A stretch of 7,675 nt of DNA from Tannerella sp. (GTDB lineage: Bacteria > Bacteroidota > Bacteroidia > Bacteroidales > Tannerellaceae): NCBI GenBank assembly GCA_031277235.1, contig JAITMT010000189.1, forward strand, positions 1 to 7,675, read 5' to 3'. Below the pieces are notes generated by a model, which was not told the DNA's origin, did not search any database, and saw only the letters and a program-made list of their open reading frames with translations. A program made the translations under genes and the position numbers. Positions 1 to 6,637 of this stretch are shown piece after piece. Numbering within the stretch: the first letter of the stretch is position 1; the number at the start of each line of letters is the position of its first letter.

Positions 1-135
1 GTTACGGAGAAAGATGTTGGAGAGGATAAAGTAACGGAAGTATCTCTGCGTTCGGTAAAAACGGATGAAAAATTTGCATTTTTTGCGGTAGCAAAATTAC
101 CGGGAAAAATGAGGGTTCGCAAGGCAAACAACTAA
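1..135 (+). CDS. C-terminal end of an unidentified protein (partial, 5' end outside window)
   Basis: Frame 1 is open from the first base and ends at a TAA at 133-135, giving 44 residues. The stretch is rich in Lys, Val and Glu, ends in a basic tail (MRVRKANN), and has normal-looking codon use. It runs convergently towards the minus-strand lipoprotein gene, with only 22 bases between the two stop codons. No motif is long enough to name a family, so no function is assigned. A chance open frame of 45 codons at a window edge is possible, but the tight convergent fit supports a real gene end. Confidence 0.6.
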   Translation, partial: VTEKDVGEDKVTEVSLRSVKTDEKFAFFAVAKLPGKMRVRKANN

Positions 136-157
136 AGGGAATCCATGTGCATATTTA

Positions 158-1318
158 TTATTTAAGTTTGAAAAAAAAGTAAATTTGATTGTCATCTTCT
201 TTCACACTGTCAATCAGTTGCCGGAGTTTTTGATTTTTCTCCCGGTCATATCCCCTGTTCTGTTGCGAAAGCGTTCCTATCCGCTCCCTGGCTATATGCG
301 GCAAGACGGAGTAAAATCCATCGCGTCCGTCGGATGTATCCATAAATAACCATGTAAATCCACCGTCGATATCGTTGTTGAAAAATTCGTCAAATTTGTT
401 TAAAACCGTTTCTCCCGTTTGCTTGTTATACGCACCATAATACAAATTAAACCCCTTGCTCACACTGAAAAACAGGTACCCGCTAGTTTCTACAATTTCA
501 TCCATCCGCAGTAATCTGTCTTCCTTATCCGGATATTTATATTTATATTTTCCGAAGTTTACATAATAACGGGCACTGTCAATCTCTCCATTTTTATTTA
601 AACTGAAAATCGTATCGGTAGCGCCTTCATAATAGGAAATTTCCCGGTTATAATGCCATATCAAGTTACGTTTGTTAGCTATGGCTTCATCTTCTTTTAT
701 TCCCGAAATTCGTGTAAATAATGTTTCCCCGGTATCCATGTCAAAAATCCGGTATTCGTAAAACTCATCAAAATCAGTACTGGGTGAAGGTTCATCACGA
801 AGTAACAGTATTTTGCCGTTATTCAACGGGAACAGGTTAAAACCCATGTCGGACGCCTGTATTCTTTTCTTGAACCGGTTGTCGAAATCATAAACATAAA
901 TTCCGTCATTAAAATTGTCAAGCACATAAAATTCCTGCCGTTTTTCATCGGCAGCCGTTCCCCGCGCCAGTAAATATTCCCCGGGACCCTGTCCGACTCT
1001 TCCCAGTTTGCGGACAAAACTGCCATCCCTTCCAAACAGCATGTTTCCATAGAAAATAAAATTTTCAGTAATATACAATGGAGGTTCGCGTCTACCTCCA
1101 ATAACCGATTCATCCGTTGTTTCCAGCGGTACATAGACGATATCGTCAACAAATTCGCTGAAATTCAATTTTTCATCTGAAAGATGATTCATGGCTTTTT
1201 CAATGTCAATCACGGGAATTTTTTTTCCTGCTGTTTCCGCAGTTTTCCCTTCACCCTTACAGGAAAAACAGGCTGCAAAAGCAAGAGCAATAATCAATAG
1301 TACGGGTTCTTTTGTCAT
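158..1318 (-). CDS. 6-bladed beta-propeller family lipoprotein
   Basis: This 386-residue exported protein belongs to the 6-bladed beta-propeller group common in Bacteroidota (the Pfam 6-bladed beta-propeller/DUF5128 type). The N-terminus has a hydrophobic run (about residues 6-16) followed by Cys17 and Cys20. Either could be the lipidated cysteine; FAAC at 14-17 is the better lipobox. Two family hallmarks are visible: an N-terminal segment around residues 53-74 (FSEFVDDIVYVPLETTDES, then VIG) and a first-blade motif around residues 100-115 (SFVRKLGRVGQGPGEY). Aromatic, Asp-rich strands (YVLDNFND, IYVYDFDN) continue the propeller pattern. The ATG at 1318 is chosen because an in-frame stop lies just upstream and a promoter fits about 30 bases away. 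Such proteins sit on the outer membrane or in the periplasm; their ligands are mostly unknown. It stands alone on this strand, with no SusC/SusD pair beside it. The family call is firm, the specific role unknown. Confidence 0.88.
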   Translation of the reverse strand: MTKEPVLLIIALAFAACFSCKGEGKTAETAGKKIPVIDIEKAMNHLSDEKLNFSEFVDDIVYVPLETTDESVIGGRREPPLYITENFIFYGNMLFGRDGSFVRKLGRVGQGPGEYLLARGTAADEKRQEFYVLDNFNDGIYVYDFDNRFKKRIQASDMGFNLFPLNNGKILLLRDEPSPSTDFDEFYEYRIFDMDTGETLFTRISGIKEDEAIANKRNLIWHYNREISYYEGATDTIFSLNKNGEIDSARYYVNFGKYKYKYPDKEDRLLRMDEIVETSGYLFFSVSKGFNLYYGAYNKQTGETVLNKFDEFFNNDIDGGFTWLFMDTSDGRDGFYSVLPHIARERIGTLSQQNRGYDREKNQKLRQLIDSVKEDDNQIYFFFKLK

Positions 1319-1353
1319 GGATTGTAAATTTATTTTCGTTCATATTTTGAGTA

Positions 1354-1387
1354 CAAAGATAACGGAAAAATGTGAAGAAATCCCAAA
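1354..1387 (-). promoter_or_regulatory. Bacteroidota-type promoter for the beta-propeller lipoprotein
   Basis: Read on the minus strand, TTTG (1387-1384) is followed after 22 bases by TATCTTTG (1361-1354). This matches the known Bacteroidota -33 TTTG / -7 TAnnTTTG arrangement. Transcription would begin near 1348, leaving a leader of about 30 bases before the ATG at 1318. Prediction from consensus only. Confidence 0.6.
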
Positions 1388-1424
1388 AATTCCACAAAAG
1401 AAACGCCATTTGCAAATAATTTCG

Positions 1425-1432
1425 TATCTTTG
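1425..1432 (+). promoter_or_regulatory. -7 promoter element upstream of the cyclophilin gene
   Basis: TATCTTTG matches the Bacteroidota -7 consensus TAnnTTTG exactly and lies 25 bases before the ATG at 1458, so the leader would be about 20 bases. The -33 part is weak: the nearest TTTG (1409-1412) is only 12 bases upstream, which is too close. It is divergent from the promoter of the lipoprotein gene, which uses the same -7 sequence. Confidence 0.55.
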
Positions 1433-1457
1433 CCCCATAAATTAATTTATAACAGAT

Positions 1458-2120
1458 ATGAAACGTTCGATAGCAGCGCTGATAATAACATTGTTTTCAT
1501 TGACGGTTTGCGCTGACAATGAGAAGGAAACGAAGGTATTGATTGATACTGATTTTGGAAAAATTACCGTAAGACTATACAACGAAACGCCTCAACACCG
1601 CGATAATTTCATCAAACTGGTGAATGAGCACAAATATGACGGCGTTTTGTTTCACCGTGTCATTAAGCAGTTTATGATTCAGGCGGGCGACCCGACTTCC
1701 GTGAACGCCCCGCCGGATAAAAAGTTGGGTACGGGAGATTTGGGCTATACGATACCGGCTGAAATCGTCTATCCGAAATATTTTCACAAGGCGGGACAGT
1801 TGGCGGCGGCTCGCCAGGCAGACGAGACAAATCCGGAACACGCATCGTCCGCTACGCAATTCTATATCGTTACAGGCAAGCATTATACCGATTACGATTT
1901 GGATAAAATGGAACAGGAAACGGGTAAAAAACTGACGCCCGAAGAGCGCGAAGCCTACAAGGTTGAGGGTGGCGCTCCGCATTTGGACGGCGCCTACACG
2001 GTTTTCGGCGAGGTGATAAAAGGAATGAAAGTGGTGCGCAAAATAGAATTGCTGGAGACGGACGGCAACGACCGCCCCCGTAAAAATGTGAAAATCAAAA
2101 CAATGAAAATTATAAAGTGA
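1458..2120 (+). CDS. Secreted cyclophilin-type peptidyl-prolyl cis-trans isomerase
   Basis: This 220-residue cyclophilin catalyses cis-trans isomerisation of Xaa-Pro bonds and so assists folding of exported proteins. A signal peptide covers about residues 1-19. Cleavage after Ala19 is likely; Cys18 has a poor lipobox (LTVC), so a soluble periplasmic form is favoured. The catalytic core is intact: FHRVIKQFMIQAGDP at 65-79 supplies the Arg (R67), Phe (F72), Met (M73) and Gln (Q75) matching human CypA R55, F60, M61 and Q63. ATQFYIV (132-138) matches the QFF strand, with Tyr136 where CypA has F113, and HLDGAYTVFG (175-184) has His at the CypA W121 position. That His is frequent in bacterial members and is expected to lower cyclosporin binding. 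An extra charged segment at about 141-172 separates these motifs. It is the first gene of a plus-strand run, with the DUF4294 gene starting 5 bases after its stop. Confidence 0.95.
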   Translation: MKRSIAALIITLFSLTVCADNEKETKVLIDTDFGKITVRLYNETPQHRDNFIKLVNEHKYDGVLFHRVIKQFMIQAGDPTSVNAPPDKKLGTGDLGYTIPAEIVYPKYFHKAGQLAAARQADETNPEHASSATQFYIVTGKHYTDYDLDKMEQETGKKLTPEEREAYKVEGGAPHLDGAYTVFGEVIKGMKVVRKIELLETDGNDRPRKNVKIKTMKIIK

Positions 2121-2125
2121 TCATT

Positions 2126-2746
2126 ATGAGAGTTTTATATACATTCATAATCTCTTTTCTCTTCGCCTCCGTTTTTGTGAGCAAGGCGCAGGACACGCTT
2201 TATCACGCCAGCCATCCCAAAAGCGGGTACCTGACTTTCAGCAGTTTGGCAAGTGTTACAGGCGATACTTTGCCCATAATCATAAACTTGCGCGAAGTGC
2301 TGGTCTATCCGCCGCTCAAATTCAAAAACAAAAAGGAAGAATACGAATACAACAAACTCGTGCGCGACGTGAAAAAGACGTTGCCCTACGCCAAAATGGT
2401 TTACGGCACGCTGATTGAGACTTACGAATACATCCAGACGCTTCCCGACGAAAAGGCGCAGGACAAACACTTGAAACGCATGGAAAAGGAACTGTTCAAG
2501 GAATACAAGCCCGAACTGAAAAAACTGACGCTTTCGCAGGGAAAACTGCTCATCAAACTCATTGATCGTGAGTGCAATCAGACAAGTTACGCGCTGGTGG
2601 GAGCGTTTCTCGGAAAATTCCGCGCGGGCTTCTGGAATCTGTTTGCGGGCATCTTGGGCGCCAGCCTGAAATCGGAGTATGATCCGAAGGGCAAAGACGC
2701 TATGACAGAGCGGGTTGTACGGTTAGTCGAACATAATCAAATATGA
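2126..2746 (+). CDS. DUF4294 family exported protein
   Basis: The 206-residue protein matches the DUF4294 family found across Bacteroidota, whose function is unknown. A signal peptide spans residues 1-21 with a probable cut in SKA-QD. The middle is a charged helical stretch (about 66-130: NKLVRDVKKTLPYAKMV, then ME/KEYKPELKKL). The conserved core follows at about 135-155 (LTLSQGKLLIKLIDREC, then NQTSY) and the C-terminal part has LKSEYDPKGKD. Length is normal for the family. I chose the ATG at 2126. An in-frame GTG at 2117 would overlap the preceding TGA and add only three residues before the signal peptide. The 5-base gap after the isomerase gene points to co-transcription. Together with the secreted isomerase and protease either side, this suggests a periplasmic or envelope role, but that is inference. 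Confidence 0.88.
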   Translation: MRVLYTFIISFLFASVFVSKAQDTLYHASHPKSGYLTFSSLASVTGDTLPIIINLREVLVYPPLKFKNKKEEYEYNKLVRDVKKTLPYAKMVYGTLIETYEYIQTLPDEKAQDKHLKRMEKELFKEYKPELKKLTLSQGKLLIKLIDRECNQTSYALVGAFLGKFRAGFWNLFAGILGASLKSEYDPKGKDAMTERVVRLVEHNQI

Positions 2747-2790
2747 TTTTAAGGGAACATTTTCAGTAACAATATTAAAAAAGTAAATTT

Positions 2791-3585
2791 ATGAAGAAAG
2801 TATTATTAGCAATTGCATTTGTGGGATTGTGCAGTCTGTCTGCAAACGCCCAGTTTGGGAAAATCAAGTTGGACAAGGCTATTGGCGCCGCGACCAAAAC
2901 CGTTCAGTCATTTACACTTTCGGACGCCGAAGTCATTGCATACACCGACGAGTATATGGAATGGATGGACGCGCACAATCCGCTCTGCTCGACCGATGAC
3001 GAAGACGCGGGAAAGAAGGAATTTGCCGACCGTTTGGCAAATATTGTTTCAGCCGTTCCCGCCGATTTGGCGAAACAGTTGCATTTGGACATCCAATCCT
3101 ATTATGTCGTGGATGTGAACGCTTTTGCCTGTGCAAACGGCGACGTCCGCGTGCTGGCGGGATTGATGGAAATAATGACCGACGACCAGATTTTAGCCGT
3201 CATCGGGCATGAAATCGGACATGTTGCCAACAAGGATTCGAAGGATGCATTCGTTGCCGCATTGCGGATTTCCGCGTTGAAAGATGCGGTAAACGCCGTG
3301 GGCGGAAATACGGTGCAAACCCTGACCGATTCGCAGTTGGGTGAATTGGCGGAAGCCATGGCAAACTCGCAATATTCTCAAAAACAGGAAAGCGCCGCCG
3401 ACGATTACGGCTACGAATTTTTGAAAAAATGCGGAAAAGATCCTTCCGCAATGGCTTCATCGTTAGGCGTTTTACTCCAGTTGCAGGAAGAAGCGGGAAG
3501 TCCCGAAAACAGCAAATTTCAACAATTGTTTTCAAGCCATCCCGATTTGAAAAAGCGAATCGCCGCTCTGGAAAAGAAAAAATAA
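2791..3585 (+). CDS. Periplasmic M48 family zinc metalloprotease
   Basis: This 264-residue protein is a compact M48 peptidase like the soluble periplasmic members of the family (LoiP/YcaL/BepA type), which degrade or process misassembled envelope proteins. A signal peptide ends at about residue 20 (ANA-QF), with no lipobox, so it should be soluble. The zinc site is complete: HEIGH at 140-144 gives two His ligands and the catalytic Glu141, and E200 in QESAADDYG is the expected third ligand, followed by the conserved Asp204. SSHPDLKKRI at 248-257 is the usual C-terminal HP...R motif that closes the active-site groove. The NAFACANGDVRVLAGLM stretch (110-126) is the typical substrate-binding edge before the HExxH helix. 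There are no transmembrane helices and no TPR repeats, unlike HtpX or BepA. It lies 44 bases after the DUF4294 gene with no clear promoter between, so read-through is plausible. Confidence 0.94.
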   Translation: MKKVLLAIAFVGLCSLSANAQFGKIKLDKAIGAATKTVQSFTLSDAEVIAYTDEYMEWMDAHNPLCSTDDEDAGKKEFADRLANIVSAVPADLAKQLHLDIQSYYVVDVNAFACANGDVRVLAGLMEIMTDDQILAVIGHEIGHVANKDSKDAFVAALRISALKDAVNAVGGNTVQTLTDSQLGELAEAMANSQYSQKQESAADDYGYEFLKKCGKDPSAMASSLGVLLQLQEEAGSPENSKFQQLFSSHPDLKKRIAALEKKK

Positions 3586-3614
3586 TTGAAAAAACGGGGA
3601 CTGTCCCGATAGCC

Positions 3615-3682
3615 CGTCATTCGCGTTTGACGCGGAATCTTCCGAAAGATAGCGGAGATTGCGAGTTACGCCCGCAATGACG
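3615..3682. repeat. 68-bp palindromic intergenic repeat with cloverleaf-like pairing
   Basis: The ends form a perfect 7-bp inverted repeat, CGTCATT (3615-3621) and AATGACG (3676-3682). Inside are three smaller hairpins: CGCGT/ACGCG (3622-3626 with 3630-3634), AATCT.CCG/CGGAGATT (3636-3644 with 3653-3660, one bulge), and GCG/CGC (3661-3663 with 3669-3671). Read on the minus strand it begins CGTCATTGCGGGC and continues to CGCAATCTCC. I recall this as the style of a short palindromic repeat dispersed between genes in many bacterial genomes. Only one copy is in this window, so dispersal cannot be shown here. It could also end transcription of the protease gene, though no T-run follows it. Confidence 0.55.
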
Positions 3683-3732
3683 AAGCGATCGCCGGCATTC
3701 TTTGGGAAAGTCTCTATTTTATTTATAATCAA

Positions 3733-3740
3733 TAACTTTA
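3733..3740 (+). promoter_or_regulatory. Possible -7 element for the carbonic anhydrase-like gene
   Basis: TAACTTTA matches TAnnTTTG at all but the last base and lies 21 bases before the ATG at 3762. The closest upstream TTTG (3701-3704) is 28 bases away, longer than usual, so the assignment is weak. A promoter in this gap is otherwise reasonable, because the repeat at 3615-3682 separates this gene from the protease gene. Confidence 0.3.
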
Positions 3741-3761
3741 TACTCTAAAAAAATATTTTTC

Positions 3762-4280
3762 ATGGCTTTAATAAAACCGGTAAGAGGTTTTACTCCCGTC
3801 ATAGGGGAGAATACATATCTGGCTGATAATGCGACGATTATCGGTCATGTCGCAATCGGTACCAACAGCAGCATTTGGTTTAATGCGGTCATACGCGGCG
3901 ACGTAAATTTCATCCGGATAGGCAATAACGTTAATATTCAGGACGGTGCGGTGTTGCACGCGCTGTATGAGAAATCAATTATTGACATCGAAGACAATGT
4001 TTCCATCGGACACAATGTTACGATTCACGGTGCGAAAATCTGCGCAGGCGCGTTGATCGGGATGGGTAGCGTTCTGTTGGACAATTGCGTCATCGGCGAA
4101 GGCGCGATTGTGGCGGCGGGGTCGGTGGTTTTGAGTAATACGGTGGTCAAGGCGGGCTGCGTTTATGCGGGCGTTCCCGCCAAATTCGTTAAGCGGGTTG
4201 ACGTCCGGCAGTCGAAGGAACTCAATCAGAAAATTGCGAACAATTACAAGATGTATGCTGCTTGGTATCAGAAGGTTTGA
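3762..4280 (+). CDS. Gamma-class carbonic anhydrase-like hexapeptide-repeat protein
   Basis: The 172-residue protein has a left-handed beta-helix built of hexapeptide repeats (about residues 12-140) plus a short C-terminal helix, as in YrdA, PaaY and CamH. Such proteins form trimers with a metal at each subunit interface. All three metal-ligand histidines are present: H66 in AVLHALYE, and H84 and H89 in SIGHNVTIHG. The interface residues matching the archaeal Cam enzyme are also kept: R45 and D47 in VIRGDV, and Q60 and D61 in NIQDG. The acidic proton-shuttle loop of Cam is missing, as is usual for the shorter YrdA-like group. CO2 hydration is therefore possible but not certain; some relatives have no detectable activity. 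No signal peptide, so cytoplasmic. Its TGA stop lies in the first unit of a 7-bp tandem repeat, and the next gene begins 41 bases later. Confidence 0.92.
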   Translation: MALIKPVRGFTPVIGENTYLADNATIIGHVAIGTNSSIWFNAVIRGDVNFIRIGNNVNIQDGAVLHALYEKSIIDIEDNVSIGHNVTIHGAKICAGALIGMGSVLLDNCVIGEGAIVAAGSVVLSNTVVKAGCVYAGVPAKFVKRVDVRQSKELNQKIANNYKMYAAWYQKV

Positions 4281-4308
4281 GGTTCAAGGTTCAAGGTTCG
4301 AGGTTCAA
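4274..4308 (+). repeat. 7-bp tandem repeat (GGTTCAA) between two genes
   Basis: Five consecutive 7-base units are visible: GGTTTGA, GGTTCAA, GGTTCAA, GGTTCGA, GGTTCAA. The first unit contains the stop codon of the carbonic anhydrase-like gene, and the run ends 13 bases before the ATG of the hydrolase-CapA gene. Because the unit is not a multiple of three, gain or loss of a unit would shift any frame read through it. GGTTCAA runs like this recur between genes in Bacteroidota, as I recall. Confidence 0.85.
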
Positions 4309-4321
4309 AGTTTATAGATTG

Positions 4322-6463
4322 ATGAAGATTTGGAAAATTGTTGTTTTTGTTGCGATTGCGGTTGTTGTGGCAATCGCCGTTTTTCTGTTTTTGCCCTCTA
4401 ATTATTACATTCGCAGGGCTTTAACGCATTATATGCCTAAAATTGACCAGTATCCGATTTTTGAAAACAGCATTGTAAAAGCCGGAAATCCAAAGGCTTG
4501 GGAACTGTCTGATTTTTATAACAAACTTTCCATTCCCGAAAAATATGTAAAGGATTTTGAGAAATACGAAACGGTTGGTTTTGTGATTATTAAGGATGGA
4601 AAACTGTTTTTTGAACAGTATTGGGACGACTATTCGCCTCAATCGCACAGCAATTCGTTTTCGATGGCGAAAAGCGTCGTTTCGCTGGCGGTGGGCTGCG
4701 CGATTGAAGACGGTTTCATCAAGTCTGTCAATCAGCCGGTTAGCGATTTTTTCCCGCAATTCCAGGGATTTAACGGTAAGATTTTGACCGTCAAGGATTT
4801 GCTGACCATGAGCTCGGGGATGGATTTTCAGGAATCCTATTCTTCGCTTTTTTCGCCCACGACCGAATTGTATTACGGAAATGACCTGGCAAAAGTTGCT
4901 TTCGGCATGAAGGAAAACGAACCGCCGGGTGTAGAATTTGAATACCAAAGCGGTGTTACCCAGTTAATTGCATATATTGTAGAAAAAGCGACCGGCGAAA
5001 AAATCAGCGACTATGTTTCGCGCAAAATCTGGACGCCCATGCAGGCGGAAGAAGACGCGCTGTGGTCGTTAGACCGCAAAGACGGCATGGCAAAAGCGTA
5101 TTGCTGCTTCAACAGCAACGCGCGTGACTTTGCGCGGATCGGACAACTCATTCTCAACGGCGGCAAATGGGACGATATTCAGGTCGTTCCAGAACAGTAT
5201 ATCAGTCAGGCAATTACGCCCGATACTTCCCTGGTCGTGGAAAAGGACGGAGGAGTCGTAAACCGTCGCTACGGCTATCAATTCTGGATTTTGCAGAAAA
5301 ACGGCATGAAAATTCCGTATCTGCGCGGAATGTTGGGGCAATATGTTTTTGCGATTCCCGACGAAAACGCTGTGGTTGTGCGACTTGGTAAAAGAGATTC
5401 GGAGAAAAGGGCGGAGAACACGCATTATTCGACCGATGTGGACGTTTGGCTGGGCGCTGCCTTGGAAATGCTGAACGCCGTGCCGAAAAGGGCGCGACTG
5501 ACATTTGGAGGCGACGTGATGACGCATCAGCCGCAAATCGGCGCCGCCCGGCAAAATGACGGGAGTTTGGATTTTTCGGAATCTTTTCGCTACGTCCGAC
5601 CGATTTTTGAAAATGCCGATTTGGCTTTTATCAATTTGGAAACAACGGTTTCAACGTCAAACAATTATACTGGTTTTCCCATGTTCCGTTCTCCGAAAGA
5701 AATGCTGGAAGCGGTTGGCAGTGCGGGGATTGACGTTGCCGTTCTCGCGAATAATCACGCTTTCGACGGCTGGGCAAAAGGCGTCGTGAAAACACAGCAA
5801 ATCCTTGATTCACTGAAAATTAAACATACAGGCGTTTTTACGGACAGCGCCCAATATGCTGCAAATTATCCTTTAATGCTGAAAATCAACGGATTGACAA
5901 TAGCCTTACTCAATTATACCTACAGCACAAACGGCTTGCCCGTTCCGGAAGGGATGGTTATCAATATGTTGGATTCCACAACAATAAAAAATGATATTTT
6001 GCAGATTGACCGTCAAAAAACGGATGCTGTCATTGTTTTTTTTCATTGGGGCAACGAGTATCAGTCTAAACCGGACGGAGAACAAAAACAGTTGGCTGCC
6101 TTGTGTCATCGGCTTGGCGCTGAGATCGTTATCGGCAGTCATCCGCACGTTGTTCAGCCCATCGAATATACCGAAAATAGCGTAACTGTCTATTCATTAG
6201 GAAATTTAGTCTCCAATCAGCGGGAGCGGCGCCGCGACGGCGGCATTCTGGTTACGTTGGACGTCAGTAAAATGAAAAATCAGCCGTTACAGATAAAAAC
6301 CTCATACACACCTGTTTGGGTACAACTGCCCGCCTATCAAATTTTGCCGCAATCCGTAGCCGATACTTTTTCGCTGACTTCCACACAAAAATATGATTAT
6401 CAGCAATTTATTAAGGATACGGAGAAGTTGTTGGGGACAGAAACGATTCAAGGGAATTTCTAA
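4322..6463 (+). CDS. Membrane-anchored serine hydrolase (beta-lactamase-like) fused to a CapA-family domain
   Basis: This 713-residue protein has two enzyme-like domains in one frame. A membrane helix (about 5-24) anchors it with the rest outside the cytoplasm. Residues about 60-385 form a beta-lactamase/6-aminohexanoate-dimer hydrolase-type serine hydrolase. S114 in SMAK (114-117) is the nucleophile with K117; Y208 in YQS is the second motif; the third motif region reads RGMLGQ (335-340) instead of the common K/H-T/S-G. Residues about 390-650 form a CapA/PgsA-like calcineurin-fold domain with its metal-site motifs: GGDVM (396-400), NLE (438-440), NNH (477-479), HWGNE (575-579) and GSHPHV (605-610), then YSLGN. 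CapA relatives work in poly-gamma-glutamate capsule synthesis, but many Bacteroidota members have no known substrate. The linker is under about 10 residues. The ATG at 4322 is preferred; a TTG at 4262 would only add residues encoded by the tandem repeat. Hydrolysis of an envelope amide or peptide is a guess. Confidence 0.9.
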   Translation: MKIWKIVVFVAIAVVVAIAVFLFLPSNYYIRRALTHYMPKIDQYPIFENSIVKAGNPKAWELSDFYNKLSIPEKYVKDFEKYETVGFVIIKDGKLFFEQYWDDYSPQSHSNSFSMAKSVVSLAVGCAIEDGFIKSVNQPVSDFFPQFQGFNGKILTVKDLLTMSSGMDFQESYSSLFSPTTELYYGNDLAKVAFGMKENEPPGVEFEYQSGVTQLIAYIVEKATGEKISDYVSRKIWTPMQAEEDALWSLDRKDGMAKAYCCFNSNARDFARIGQLILNGGKWDDIQVVPEQYISQAITPDTSLVVEKDGGVVNRRYGYQFWILQKNGMKIPYLRGMLGQYVFAIPDENAVVVRLGKRDSEKRAENTHYSTDVDVWLGAALEMLNAVPKRARLTFGGDVMTHQPQIGAARQNDGSLDFSESFRYVRPIFENADLAFINLETTVSTSNNYTGFPMFRSPKEMLEAVGSAGIDVAVLANNHAFDGWAKGVVKTQQILDSLKIKHTGVFTDSAQYAANYPLMLKINGLTIALLNYTYSTNGLPVPEGMVINMLDSTTIKNDILQIDRQKTDAVIVFFHWGNEYQSKPDGEQKQLAALCHRLGAEIVIGSHPHVVQPIEYTENSVTVYSLGNLVSNQRERRRDGGILVTLDVSKMKNQPLQIKTSYTPVWVQLPAYQILPQSVADTFSLTSTQKYDYQQFIKDTEKLLGTETIQGNF

Positions 6464-6482
6464 AGACTTCCGTAATCGTCGC

Positions 6483-6632
6483 TGGCACATTTTTCAAGTC
6501 GGTTGTTGTATCGTTTTTGTAAATGTTTTTCAGTTGATTATTGGCGAAATCTCTTAATAAATTACTCCAAATTTCTTCTGTTTCGCCAATCACAACGCTA
6601 TTGCAATTCTGCAACATCAAGTCGGAATTACC
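6483..6632 (-). pseudogene. Decayed fragment of a B12-binding radical SAM protein gene
   Basis: The minus strand reads SDLMLQNCNSVVIGETEEIW then SNLLRDFANNQLKNIYKND, TTTDLKNVP. This strongly resembles the end of the cobalamin-binding domain of radical SAM proteins, where a (D/N)-VVIGE-(A/G)E-E-W segment is followed by LL-D-F-G-LK-IY and then DL-N-(I/V)-P-PR. Here the match stops at NVP (6483), is not followed by the PR-L motif or the CxxxCxxC cluster, and runs into the neighbouring hydrolase gene. Upstream it stops at about 6632, where a different repeat-like sequence begins, and an in-frame stop lies just beyond. There is no plausible start codon. It is read as about 50 codons left from a lost gene. 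The family match is from memory of the motif. Confidence 0.5.
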
Positions 6633-6637
6633 CTTTG

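Noticed and set aside
1191..1445. Plus-strand open frame of 84 codons
   Set aside because: It overlaps the signal-peptide end of the minus-strand lipoprotein gene and the divergent promoters, and has no protein-like features.
3590..3608. GGGAC/GTCCC palindrome after the protease gene as a terminator
   Set aside because: The arms are separated by one base, so a stable hairpin cannot form without losing pairs, and no T-run follows.
3429..3680. Plus-strand open frame running out of the protease gene into the spacer
   Set aside because: It is a frame shadow of the M48 gene that continues into the palindromic repeat.
3615..3682. Cloverleaf-like element considered as a tRNA gene
   Set aside because: No T-loop sequence, no 7-base anticodon loop and no standard arm lengths; it fits a palindromic repeat better.
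3685..3692. GCGATCGC octamer palindrome
   Set aside because: A single 8-base palindrome is expected by chance and has no second copy nearby.
4262..4321. N-terminal extension of the hydrolase-CapA protein from a TTG start
   Set aside because: It is encoded almost wholly by the GGTTCAA repeats, overlaps the preceding gene, and would place 20 unrelated residues before a normal membrane anchor starting at the ATG at 4322.
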